DNA of 21,899 nt from Eubacteriales Family XIII. Incertae Sedis bacterium. GTDB lineage: Bacteria; Bacillota; Clostridia; Peptostreptococcales; Anaerovoracaceae. The position numbers and the translations under genes were made by a program. The notes below the pieces were generated by a model. That model saw only the letters and a list, made by a program, of their open reading frames with translations. It made no database searches and was not told the origin of the DNA. Where the stretch lies: positions 1 to 21,899 of the forward strand of contig JAITEX010000130.1 of the NCBI GenBank assembly GCA_031281765.1, read 5' to 3'. Of this stretch, positions 7,473 to 14,727 are shown piece after piece (position 1 is the first letter of the stretch; every line of letters begins with the position of its first letter).

Positions 7473-7904
7473 ATGACTATTGAACAACTTTCCATCTTCG
7501 TAGAAAACCAGCCCGGGCGTCTCGCGGAAATCACCGGGATACTTGCGGGCGCCGATATAGACCTGCGCGCCATGTCCATCGCGGATACGGCGGACTTCGG
7601 CATACTGCGCATCATCGTCAGCGATACGGAAAAGGCCTTGCACACGTTGAAAAACGCGGGTTGCGCCGTATCCGTCACGAAGGTGCTCGCCGTAGGTCTG
7701 ACGGATGAGCCCGGCAGCCTCGCAAAAGTGATACGGGTCCTCTCGGACAACGGCGTCAGCGTCGAGTACCTCTATGCGTTTATCACGCGCAAGGAGGGCA
7801 GCGCCTACGTGATATTCCGCGTCGAGGACACGGATAAGGCGGAAGCAATATTCGCCATGCACGGGGTAGCTACAGCGGGCAAGGAAGAGATTTACGCTAT
7901 TTGA
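7473..7904 (+). CDS. Tandem ACT-domain amino-acid-binding protein
   Basis: A 143-residue protein made only of two ACT domains (about residues 2-68 and 70-141). Each starts with the ligand-loop phrase: ENQPGRLAEITGILAGADI and DEPGSLAKVIRVLSDNGV, which place the N(Q/E)PG and glycine-turn residues that bind amino acids. It has no catalytic domain. Stand-alone double-ACT proteins are commonly encoded next to PaaK-like ligases in clostridia and archaea and are thought to sense aromatic or branched amino acids; that role here is inference. A strong RBS (AAAGGAG) precedes the ATG, 12 bases after the paaK stop. The stop faces the GGDEF gene stop with 16 bases between, without a clear terminator hairpin. 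Confidence 0.93.
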   Translation: MTIEQLSIFVENQPGRLAEITGILAGADIDLRAMSIADTADFGILRIIVSDTEKALHTLKNAGCAVSVTKVLAVGLTDEPGSLAKVIRVLSDNGVSVEYLYAFITRKEGSAYVIFRVEDTDKAEAIFAMHGVATAGKEEIYAI

Positions 7905-7920
7905 TGAATATGGTTCTCAC

Positions 7921-9849
7921 TCAATACGGGGCGGGGATTTCCCTGCCCTCGTAAGGCGTTATCACCTTGCGTATATCGGCCGTGATCTCCGCGTCGATGC
8001 GGTGAGCCGCGGCCATCGCGTCCATTATGAAAAAGGTTTCGTCAAACGTCCGTGCCTCATGGTAGGGGCGTTTTGAATTGATGCCCTCGAAAACATCGAT
8101 ACACGCAAGAAGGCGCGAGCACTTATCGAGCCCGGCCTCAGTCAGGCCAAGCCCGTAGCCGCTGCCGTCGATCCTCTCGTGATGGTTCAAAGCCCAATCG
8201 CCGATATTCTTGAAGTTTGGAATATCCGACAGCCATTCGCGGGCTTTTGTGGTGTGCTGTTTTATTATATGGTATTCACTCTCCGTGACCGCTCCGGGCT
8301 TTTCGATGATGGAGGGCGGCACGGTAATCATGCCGATGTCGTGCAGGGCGGCCGCAAGATAGAGCTTCCTGAGCGTCACCTCGTCGAAGCCGTAATGTTC
8401 GCCCATTATCCACGCGATATTTGCCACGCGTATCGTATGGGCCAGCGTATATTCCGAAATGTAATCGATAATGTGCGCTATCATGCCCGATATATGCAGC
8501 ACGGACGGCTCTTTCAGGCTTTCGAGCCAGACCGGGACGGTAGAATCGAGCGTCACCGAAATATTTTCATTCTTCAGGGCCGCGAGCATATCCTCGTCGA
8601 TAATGCTCTTTAGCAGCAGAATATCCTCACCGTCGAAACCCTCGTCCGCGAAATCGTCTATGCGTTTCATCAAATCGGGAATATCATCCGCGGCTAAACC
8701 TTCGAGGTGCCGGCTCACATCTAACGCGTCGGCTATCGCTATAAGGCCCGCGCCCCGCGGATATTCGCCCTTTTTCTTGCCGAAAGCGCCGCTTCCGTCC
8801 GCGCGCTCGTGGTGATAGAGCACCAATCCTTCCACGCTTTTCTTGAACGGCAGCCACTCCACATTGCGTTGCCCGTATTCGCAATGAAGCCGCATACCCG
8901 CGCTATCCAATGTAGCGCCCCTGCGTTCCTCCCACATATACTCCGTCAGCGCGTTGTCGTGGAAGAGGGCGCAGATGGTCAGGGCCGCGAGTGAATCATC
9001 GTCATACCCGAGCTTCTTACCCATGGCCGCGCAGACAGCCGCTACGCGCGCGCTGTGATGTTCGCTTACGCCAAAGATGGTGCGTTCCGCAACATCGAGG
9101 GCGCGGGAGAATACGCGGGAAAGCAGATCGAGGCGTATGGTCGTCCTGTTCTGCTCCTCGTGCTTTTCCTTGAATTCCGCAACCTGGGTGTCCTCGCCCC
9201 TGACGATGGGGGGCGCCAAAAAGACGCGGTTCCGGCCGGTCGTCTTTGCCTCGTACATGGCATGGTCGGCTATCTCAATAAGCTCATCAACGGTGGCTGA
9301 ACCGGAAGCCACCGAGGCTATGCCGAGGCTGCACGTGATGCGGATTTGATTTCCCTCGTAGATGGTCATCATGCCCTCAACGCAGCGCCTGATGCGTTCA
9401 GCCGAAATTTTTGCGATATACCCGTCCACATCCGGCATAAAAACAGCAAATTCCTCGCCGCCGAACCGTACGACAATATCGTAGACGCGAACCGCTTTTT
9501 TCAGCTTGTTCGCGAAGTTTTTCAGAATCTCATCCCCTGCCGGATGGCCGAAGGTATCATTGACGCGCTTGAAGTGGTCGATGTCGAGTATGATGAGGCT
9601 GACCGGCGTACCGGAACGCCGCGCGCGGTCCAACTGGCCGGGGACCTGTTCGATGAAATACCGGCGATTGAACAAATCGGTCAGTTCGTCTTTGTACACC
9701 TGCCCCTTGAGCTTATCGATATTTTTTTCGTACCGCTCACGCAGCCGGCGAGACCTGACGAACAGCGCTATGTTGAGGACAAGGGAGATAACAGCAAGGG
9801 CAAGGCTTGCTGTTACCACTACATATCCGAGCGTTCCGGTCAGTTCCAT
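7921..9849 (-). CDS. Membrane-anchored GGDEF protein fused to two HD domains, the second HD-GYP-like
   Basis: A 642-residue signalling protein. One membrane segment (about 9-31) is followed by a short helix and a GGDEF domain (about 52-213) with the active-site motif GGEEF at 130-134 and an inhibitory-site motif RVYD at 121-124, exactly five residues before it. It should therefore make cyclic-di-GMP and be feedback-inhibited. A first HD domain (about 245-400) keeps H265, H297-D298 and HHE (346-348) but has HDNA where HD-GYP proteins have HDIGK. A second (about 455-635) keeps H471, HDIG (503-506) and HHERIDGSGYG (556-566), with GYG in place of GYP. The HD domains may degrade cyclic-di-GMP or another cyclic nucleotide. 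It begins 19 bases after pckG and is probably co-transcribed; the RBS is weak (GAGGG 15 bases upstream). Confidence 0.93.
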   Translation of the reverse strand: MELTGTLGYVVVTASLALAVISLVLNIALFVRSRRLRERYEKNIDKLKGQVYKDELTDLFNRRYFIEQVPGQLDRARRSGTPVSLIILDIDHFKRVNDTFGHPAGDEILKNFANKLKKAVRVYDIVVRFGGEEFAVFMPDVDGYIAKISAERIRRCVEGMMTIYEGNQIRITCSLGIASVASGSATVDELIEIADHAMYEAKTTGRNRVFLAPPIVRGEDTQVAEFKEKHEEQNRTTIRLDLLSRVFSRALDVAERTIFGVSEHHSARVAAVCAAMGKKLGYDDDSLAALTICALFHDNALTEYMWEERRGATLDSAGMRLHCEYGQRNVEWLPFKKSVEGLVLYHHERADGSGAFGKKKGEYPRGAGLIAIADALDVSRHLEGLAADDIPDLMKRIDDFADEGFDGEDILLLKSIIDEDMLAALKNENISVTLDSTVPVWLESLKEPSVLHISGMIAHIIDYISEYTLAHTIRVANIAWIMGEHYGFDEVTLRKLYLAAALHDIGMITVPPSIIEKPGAVTESEYHIIKQHTTKAREWLSDIPNFKNIGDWALNHHERIDGSGYGLGLTEAGLDKCSRLLACIDVFEGINSKRPYHEARTFDETFFIMDAMAAAHRIDAEITADIRKVITPYEGREIPAPY

Positions 9850-9868
9850 TGTTCCGTCGCTTTGCCCT

Positions 9869-11632
9869 CTATATCCGGCCGAGCCGTTCTTTCAGCCCCG
9901 CCTGCTGGGTGCGTATCTCGTCCGGCAGACGGTCAAATTTCCCGAAGAATTCCATCTGATTTTCTACTTCCGCGGCCCACGAATCCTTATCGATGGAGAG
10001 AAGGTCCCGAATAATATCCCCGTTCACCTCGTCCTCGATGCCGGTCAGCTCAATATCCTCGGGTTTCGGCATATAGCCGATGGCCGTCTCGTTTGCGTCC
10101 GTTTTTCCCGCGCAACGGTCAAGAACCCACTTGATGACGCGGAAATTCTCGCCGAATCCCGGCCAGATGAACTTTCCTTCGTCGTTCGTGCGGAACCAAT
10201 TGACATTGAAGATTTTCGGCGGGTTCGGAATCTTTTTGCCCATGGCGAGCCAATGCGCGAAATAGTCGCCCATATTATAGCCGCAGAACGGGAGCATCGC
10301 CATCGGGTCGCGGCGCACCACGCCGACCTGGCCCGTAGCGGCAGCCGTCGTCTCGGAACCCATCGTCGCGCCGACAAAGACGCCGTGCTCCCAGTCGAAA
10401 CTCTGATAGACGAGCGGCGCTACCTTTGCGCGGCGGCCGCCGAACAGGATTGCGGAAATCGGCACGCCTTGCGGGCTTTCCCATTCGGGGGAGATGCAGG
10501 GGCACTGCCCCGCGGGAGCCGTAAACCGCGAATTCGGGTGAGCCGCTTTTTCGCCGCTCGCGGGCGTCCACGGATTGCCCCGCCAATCGAGGGCTTCCGC
10601 CGGAGCGTCCGTACCCATGCCTTCCCACCAGATATTGCCGTCCGGCGTGAGGGCTACGTTCGTAAATATCGTATTTTTCTTTGTCGTGAGCAAAGCGTTC
10701 GGATTGCTCTTCATGCTCGTACCGGGCGCCACGCCGAAGAAGCCGTATTCAGGGTTGACCGCCCAAAGCCGGCCGTCCTCGCCGATACGCATCCACGCGA
10801 TGTCGTCGCCGACGGTCCACACCTTGTAACCCTTCTCACGGGCGTACTCGGGCGGTATCATCATGGCGAGATTTGTCTTGCCACACGCGCTCGGAAACGC
10901 CGCCGCGATATAAGAGGTCTTGCCCTCGGGGTCCTCGACGCCGAGAATGAGCATATGCTCGGCAAGCCAGCCCTGCTGACGCGCGAGATAGCTGCCGATA
11001 CGAAGCGAGAAGCATTTCTTGCCGAGCAGGACATTGCCGCCGTAACCGGAACCGATGCTCCAGATGGCATTATCCTCGGGGAAATGGCAGATATACCGGC
11101 GCTCGGGGTTCAAATCGAGTTTTGAGTGCAGTCCCTTGACGAAATCGTCCGAATCGCCGAGATAGTCCATCGCGACCTTGCCCATGCGCGTCATAATGCG
11201 CATATTGAGCACGACATAAATGCTGTCCGTCAGCTCGATACCGACCTTGCTGAATTCCGAAGCCGCAGGGCCCATCAAATAGGGAATTGCATACATGGTG
11301 CGGCCCTTCATAGAGCCGTCAAAGAGGGCGCCGAGTTTGCCGTAGGCTTCATCGGGCGACATCCAATTGTTCGTCGGCCCCGCGTCTTCCCGCTTGCTCG
11401 TGCAGATAAACGTCAGATGTTCTACGCGCGCCACATCGTTTTCCGCCGTACGGTGGTACATACAGCCCGGGAGCAACTCCTGGTTCAGATACTGCATTTC
11501 GCCCGTATCCACCGCTTCCTGCGCAAGCCGCGCGCGTTCTTCCTCAGAGCCGTCGATCCAGACGATATTGTCCGGCTTCGTCAGTTCCGCCATCTCCGCT
11601 ACCCAATTATTTACCGCTTTGTTTGTGTACAT
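9869..11632 (-). CDS. pckG: Phosphoenolpyruvate carboxykinase, GTP type
   Basis: A 587-residue enzyme that interconverts oxaloacetate and PEP with GTP/GDP, serving gluconeogenesis or, in fermenters, CO2 fixation with GTP gain. The kinase-1a P-loop PSACGKTN is at 247-254, with the family's reactive cysteine C250. The kinase-2 motif GDDIAWM is at 275-281, and EYGFFGVAPGTS and the late phrase FPCGYN-like FCGYNMGDY mark the GTP-type family rather than the ATP type. Length is usual for bacterial GTP enzymes. The start ATG at 11632 has AAGGAAGG upstream. A near-consensus promoter lies at 11785-11813, leaving a leader of about 145 bases with a strong hairpin. The GGDEF-HD-HD gene follows after 19 bases. 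Confidence 0.97.
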   Translation of the reverse strand: MYTNKAVNNWVAEMAELTKPDNIVWIDGSEEERARLAQEAVDTGEMQYLNQELLPGCMYHRTAENDVARVEHLTFICTSKREDAGPTNNWMSPDEAYGKLGALFDGSMKGRTMYAIPYLMGPAASEFSKVGIELTDSIYVVLNMRIMTRMGKVAMDYLGDSDDFVKGLHSKLDLNPERRYICHFPEDNAIWSIGSGYGGNVLLGKKCFSLRIGSYLARQQGWLAEHMLILGVEDPEGKTSYIAAAFPSACGKTNLAMMIPPEYAREKGYKVWTVGDDIAWMRIGEDGRLWAVNPEYGFFGVAPGTSMKSNPNALLTTKKNTIFTNVALTPDGNIWWEGMGTDAPAEALDWRGNPWTPASGEKAAHPNSRFTAPAGQCPCISPEWESPQGVPISAILFGGRRAKVAPLVYQSFDWEHGVFVGATMGSETTAAATGQVGVVRRDPMAMLPFCGYNMGDYFAHWLAMGKKIPNPPKIFNVNWFRTNDEGKFIWPGFGENFRVIKWVLDRCAGKTDANETAIGYMPKPEDIELTGIEDEVNGDIIRDLLSIDKDSWAAEVENQMEFFGKFDRLPDEIRTQQAGLKERLGRI

Positions 11633-11728
11633 AACGACCTTCCTTTTCCTTGAGGAAAGCGCCGAATCATCCCTATCCGAGCATATAGACCGGCAAACAG
11701 AGGCATCGATGCTTCCCGAACGAACTTC

Positions 11729-11754
11729 GCCGGGCGGCCATCAGGGCCGCCGGC
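11729..11754 (-). other. GC-rich hairpin in the pckG leader
   Basis: GCCGGGCGGCC (11729-11739) and GGGCCGCCGGC (11744-11754) pair over ten bases with one bulged G and a short loop. It lies about 25-50 bases into the predicted pckG leader. No T-run follows on either strand, so it is not a typical terminator for the DUF4097 gene. It may be an RNA stabiliser, a protein-binding site or part of a larger regulatory fold. A palindrome GCATCGATGC (11703-11712) lies further down the same leader. Confidence 0.6.
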
Positions 11755-11784
11755 AAAGCATTATTATCCGTAATTCCTTAGTTT

Positions 11785-11813
11785 ATTATACGATATGGAA
11801 GGAGTAATGACAA
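11785..11813 (-). promoter_or_regulatory. Strong sigma-A-type promoter of pckG
   Basis: Minus strand: TTGTCA (11808-11813), 17-base spacer, perfect TATAAT (11785-11790). This is 11 of 12 consensus bases with ideal spacing. Transcription should start near 11778. Confidence 0.8.
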
Positions 11814-11838
11814 CGCACAGAGCGATAACTTCCGGCGC

Positions 11839-12834
11839 TCAGTCTGTAAAGTTCACAGCGACGCCCCCCATATCCGCCGATATTTCCAGCGTGCCGACCG
11901 GGTTCGGCGCCGTATAGGCGCCGTGGACTTTTGTTCCGTTTACCGTGGCTGCGCCCACCTCCGTTTCGATGTCCCACGAAAGGCTGTCCCGCGGCTGCTT
12001 CAGGTTCAGCTCAACGCCGCCCATATCACAATCGATTTCGGACGTCCCTTTTAGTACGCCGACCAACTTGACGCCGCCCATGTTGCAGCTCAAATCCAAA
12101 CCACCGGACTCAAATCCCACCAGGCTTGCGCCGCCGGCATCCACTTTGACCTTCGCGGAGTCGGCACTGACATCCCGCACTTCCAGCGCGCCCATATCGG
12201 CTGTTATTATCAGAGCGCCGGCCTTCGAGGACCGCACTTTCACGGAACCCATGTCCGCATTCGCGTGAAGCCGGTCTGCATGTACGCCTTCTATCGTTAT
12301 GCCGCCCATATCGCAATTCACGTCGAGATCCGCCGCGTTCACATCCGAGACCGCCACCTTCGGGAAGTTCGCCGTTATCTTCACCCTGTCCAGCGTAACC
12401 CCCTCAGGAACCGTGACCTCGATGTACCCCTTGTTTTGGAACACATTTCCGATATTGAAGCCGAAAGGACCCACCCCGAACCAGTTCGACAGCCTGCGCT
12501 TCTCCGAGGTAATGATAAGCTCATCGCCCTCGGTTTTTGCGCTGACGCCGCCGAACGCCTTCGGGTTCTGCGCCTTCACCCTCAGCTCATCGCCGCGAAC
12601 CACGCGCACCACCGGCACCATATCCGCATCAATCGTGATATTCTTTACCCCGGGATAGGCGCTGTCCACTTCGTCCATATTCCCCAGTTCCCTGGAATCT
12701 ATGACATACAATCCCTCGTGGCCGAAAATCACCGAGTTCATCCCGCCCTGCAGGAAGCCGATCCCTGCTATCACAGCGCCACAGCAAATCATTACCGCCG
12801 CCGTTATCAGGAGAATTTTTACCGTTTTACTCAT
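11839..12834 (-). CDS. DUF4097-family beta-repeat protein, membrane anchored
   Basis: A 331-residue protein with one N-terminal membrane segment (about 7-28) and an outer domain of repeated beta-strands. A motif close to (C/A)DMGG(V/I)xV recurs six times, for example DMGGITIEG, DMGSVKVR, DMGALEVR, NMGGVKLVG, DMGGVELNL and DMGGVAVNF. This is the pattern of DUF4097 (putative adhesin) proteins, whose strands stack as a beta-solenoid. Its exact role is unknown. The gene overlaps the DUF1700 gene by eight bases (ATGAGTAA), so translation is coupled, and it ends the padR-DUF1700-DUF4097 operon. By analogy with similar clusters it is likely to act in envelope stress or cell-surface sensing; this is inference. 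Confidence 0.92.
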   Translation of the reverse strand: MSKTVKILLITAAVMICCGAVIAGIGFLQGGMNSVIFGHEGLYVIDSRELGNMDEVDSAYPGVKNITIDADMVPVVRVVRGDELRVKAQNPKAFGGVSAKTEGDELIITSEKRRLSNWFGVGPFGFNIGNVFQNKGYIEVTVPEGVTLDRVKITANFPKVAVSDVNAADLDVNCDMGGITIEGVHADRLHANADMGSVKVRSSKAGALIITADMGALEVRDVSADSAKVKVDAGGASLVGFESGGLDLSCNMGGVKLVGVLKGTSEIDCDMGGVELNLKQPRDSLSWDIETEVGAATVNGTKVHGAYTAPNPVGTLEISADMGGVAVNFTD

Positions 12835-13687
12835 CGTTTCCGTCTCCTTTCCCGTAGACTATTTCCGCAGGAGCCGCCGCCTCATGCCGCGCCTCATGCG
12901 CTGCCTGCGGTTCTTGCTCATTCGCCGTTCCTCTGTCCGGTTCCGGCGCTGCTTGCGGTTCTTGCTCGTCCGCCGTCACGCTGGCCTGCTCCGGCGCTGC
13001 CTGCGGTTCCGGCGCCGCCTGCCTGTTCCACATTTGCGGAGCAGGCGGCTCAGCCGCATAGCCGGGCCCTTGCGCCCGCAGATTTTCCCGTGCCTGCCGG
13101 TTGATTTTGCGGAAACGCAGCGCGTTGAAGAATTTCGCTATGCCTTTCAGCGTTACACGCGTCAGCGCGCTCACCCCGATACACAGCAGTATTCCGATAC
13201 CTATCAGCGCGAGCCCGCCGCCGATATAGAACAGGGCTGTCGCAAAGCTCTGCGGTATAACGAGCAAACCTGCTATCACTACCGCAATCCCGCCAAAGAA
13301 AACGCCTATCGCCGTTCCGTAGAACGCAAATATCAACGCGAAAACGGTGATCAGCAGCGCGAACACCACGCAGAACAGCGCTATCATTACCGGCAACCCG
13401 ATGGGCAGCGCAAACACGCCGAGAAGCGCGAACCATACGGCCGATATGCCCTTCTTCACCTTTGGCTTGCCTTCAGCCATATCGCGCAGGGCGAAGTCCG
13501 CCATAATGCCGGCGGCGACCTGCGCGGGCGTCCCGAGCGATTTCAGCGCGATATTCGCGCCGTCCGGCCCCGCCTCGTCGAGATATTCCGCATAGTACGC
13601 GATGGCGTCCGCCCTGTCCTCCGGCGGCAATTTATTCAGCCGTTTCTCAAGCTGCGAGAGATATTTCCTGTTATCCAATCTGTTCAC
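12827..13687 (-). CDS. DUF1700-family membrane protein
   Basis: A 286-residue protein. Residues 1-75 are a soluble helical part that starts MNRLDNRKYLSQLEKRLNKL and contains DAIAYYAEYLDEAG, the hallmark of DUF1700 (HAAS-like) domains. Four hydrophobic segments follow between about 83 and 185. The last 75 residues are a Pro/Ala/Glu/Gln-rich tail with a 16-residue repeat, probably disordered. DUF1700 proteins are often encoded between a PadR regulator and a DUF4097 protein, as here. The start overlaps the padR end by 17 bases. Function is not known; a membrane signalling partner to PadR is a plausible guess. Confidence 0.92.
   Translation of the reverse strand: MNRLDNRKYLSQLEKRLNKLPPEDRADAIAYYAEYLDEAGPDGANIALKSLGTPAQVAAGIMADFALRDMAEGKPKVKKGISAVWFALLGVFALPIGLPVMIALFCVVFALLITVFALIFAFYGTAIGVFFGGIAVVIAGLLVIPQSFATALFYIGGGLALIGIGILLCIGVSALTRVTLKGIAKFFNALRFRKINRQARENLRAQGPGYAAEPPAPQMWNRQAAPEPQAAPEQASVTADEQEPQAAPEPDRGTANEQEPQAAHEARHEAAAPAEIVYGKGDGNDE
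12900..13021. repeat. 48-bp in-frame tandem repeat in the DUF1700 tail
   Basis: Units starting GCTGC(C/T)TGCGGTTC begin at 12900, 12948 and 12996, an exact 48-bp period; the third copy is partial. Each encodes a 16-residue unit starting EPQAA. Units differ at several bases, so this is an older duplication, not a fresh one. Confidence 0.85.
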
Positions 13688-13991
13688 CTCCCAAAATCAG
13701 TTCATCCAAACGGCCCCTGAAATCCGTCCACGCTTCGCGGTAGTTGCCGGCCATGCGGTTGCCCGCCTCCGTAATCCTGTAATATCTGCGGTTCCTGCCC
13801 TGATGCGGCACATCGTAAGTGGATAGGCAGTTCTCTTTCTGCAGCCGCCGCAGCACGGGGTATAAGGTCGACTCGGACACGCCGAGCCATTCGCGCAGCG
13901 TCTGCGTCAGCGCGTACCCGTAGGTGTCCTGCCGTCCTACCACGCTCAACACGCACGCGTCGAGCAGCGTCGCTCCTATTTGAAAAACCAA
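13671..13991 (-). CDS. PadR-family transcriptional regulator
   Basis: A 106-residue winged-helix repressor of the short PadR type. The domain includes YGYALTQTLREWLGVSESTL, then YPVLRRLQKENCL as the recognition-helix region and GRNRRYYRITEAG as the wing. A short C-terminal helix for dimerisation follows (to residue 106). The start is TTG at 13991, with GAGGTGAT just upstream; no ATG or GTG is available in frame. Its gene is first in an operon with DUF1700 and DUF4097, and a perfect 16-bp palindrome overlaps the promoter, so autorepression is likely. The signal it responds to is unknown. Confidence 0.94.
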   Translation of the reverse strand: MVFQIGATLLDACVLSVVGRQDTYGYALTQTLREWLGVSESTLYPVLRRLQKENCLSTYDVPHQGRNRRYYRITEAGNRMAGNYREAWTDFRGRLDELILGGEQIG

Positions 13992-14035
13992 AGTATCACC
14001 TCTTTCAACGTCCCAGTTGATATATAATTTATAAT

Positions 14036-14064
14036 ACTATACACCATATAATATTATATGTCAA
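14036..14064 (-). promoter_or_regulatory. padR operon promoter
   Basis: Minus strand: perfect TTGACA (14059-14064), 17-base spacer, TATAGT (14036-14041). The start near 14029 gives a leader of about 38 bases to the TTG codon at 13991. Confidence 0.8.
14045..14060. promoter_or_regulatory. Probable PadR operator, perfect palindrome
   Basis: CATATAATATTATATG is a perfect 16-bp palindrome covering the spacer and the edge of the -35 of the padR promoter. A bound dimer would block RNA polymerase. Further AT-rich half-site-like sequence lies at 14018-14041. Confidence 0.6.
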
Positions 14065-14074
14065 GACAAACAAA

Positions 14075-14144
14075 AATCACCCACGCAAGTAGGTGATTCC
14101 TAACCAAGCTTTTTGGGAACGGAATCGCCATGCGGCGGGTTCCC
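14075..14144 (+). ncRNA. Candidate structured RNA or attenuator-like element
   Basis: Three pairings compete. Hairpin 1: AATCACC (14075-14081) with GGTGATT (14092-14098). Hairpin 2: GGGAAC (14115-14120) with GTTCCC (14139-14144), plus inner CGCC (14126-14129) with GGCG (14134-14137), followed by TTTCGTTT. Alternative: GGTGATTCC (14092-14100) with GGAATCGCC (14121-14129), nine pairs with one G-T wobble, which excludes both hairpins. On the plus strand this has the order anti-antiterminator, antiterminator, terminator. It could be an attenuator upstream of nfeD, an unnamed small RNA, or the leftover end of an IS200/IS605-type element. No clear plus-strand promoter was found upstream. The remaining sequence to 14235 shows nothing else I can name. 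Confidence 0.4.
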
Positions 14145-14235
14145 TTTCGTTTATAATACACCCCTTTTATTCGTTATGCAATAATAATTTTTGGAGAAAG
14201 GTAGATAAACTTGTAACCCGCTCGACAAACTCACA

Positions 14236-14244
14236 TGGTATAAT
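14236..14244 (+). promoter_or_regulatory. Extended -10 promoter of nfeD
   Basis: TGGTATAAT is a perfect extended -10 (TGnTATAAT). No -35 lies at standard spacing, as is usual for this class. Start near 14251 gives a very short leader, barely covering the GAAAGGAG ribosome binding site. Confidence 0.6.
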
Positions 14245-14264
14245 AAGTGCGAAAGGAGACGCTT

Positions 14265-14726
14265 ATGGCAGAGTATCTTTTACATCACACGATAATTTTC
14301 TGGCTTGCGCTTGCCGTGATATTTGCGGTAGCGGAAGGACTGACCCTCAGCATGATAACGATATGGTTCACGGCGGGAGCCGCGGTTGCGACGGTTGTCG
14401 CGGCATTCGGCGGTGACATTTGGGTACAGTTTATCGCATTCGTGGCAGTCAGCACGATATTGCTTATCTTTACCCGCCCCGTCCTCGTGAAACATCTGAA
14501 AGTCGGGCGGGAGAAGAACAATGTCGAAGCCCTCGAAGGGAAAACGGGGCTTGTGACAAAAGCCATAGAGCCGTTCGGCAGCGGCTTAGTCAAAACGGGC
14601 GGCATCGTCTGGACCGCCATCGGTGAAAACCAGAACTTCACCGCGCAGGAAGGCGAAACCGTCGAAATAATAAGGGTAGAGGGCGTAAAGCTCATCGTAA
14701 AGGAATTAGAGGAAAGGACGGCATAA
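14265..14726 (+). CDS. NfeD-like membrane protein
   Basis: A 153-residue protein of the short NfeD type. Hydrophobic segments lie at about residues 8-28, 30-48 and 52-68. The C-terminal half (about 80-150) is the OB-fold domain with the typical LEGKTGLVTKAIEPFGSGLV start and a closing VEIIRVEGVKLIVKEL strand pair. The long form's serine protease domain is absent. NfeD proteins partner SPFH proteins, encoded next door here, in membrane microdomains. I start at 14265, where GAAAGGAG is six bases upstream, rather than at 14247. The SPFH gene begins one base after the stop codon, so the two are an operon. Confidence 0.93.
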   Translation: MAEYLLHHTIIFWLALAVIFAVAEGLTLSMITIWFTAGAAVATVVAAFGGDIWVQFIAFVAVSTILLIFTRPVLVKHLKVGREKNNVEALEGKTGLVTKAIEPFGSGLVKTGGIVWTAIGENQNFTAQEGETVEIIRVEGVKLIVKELEERTA

Positions 14727-14727
14727 T

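Noticed and set aside
9506..11125. Plus-strand open frame of 539 codons
   Set aside because: It is the antisense of pckG and the GGDEF gene, both well supported by motifs. Its Arg/Ala/His-rich product has no recognisable domain.
12900..13021. Possible CRISPR-like array because of the regular 48-bp spacing
   Set aside because: The repeats are in frame, diverged and code for a Pro/Glu-rich protein tail.
12265..13720. Long overlapping plus-strand frames opposite DUF4097 and DUF1700
   Set aside because: They are Arg/Pro-rich shadows of a GC-rich, coupled minus-strand operon with known families.
14075..14144. CRISPR repeat or tRNA-like structure
   Set aside because: There are only two related hairpins, no regular spacers, no cas gene, and no tRNA TpsiC or anticodon arms.
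13992..14264. A hidden small gene in the padR-nfeD gap
   Set aside because: No open frame with an RBS was found apart from the nfeD start itself; the stretch is explained by promoters and the structured element.
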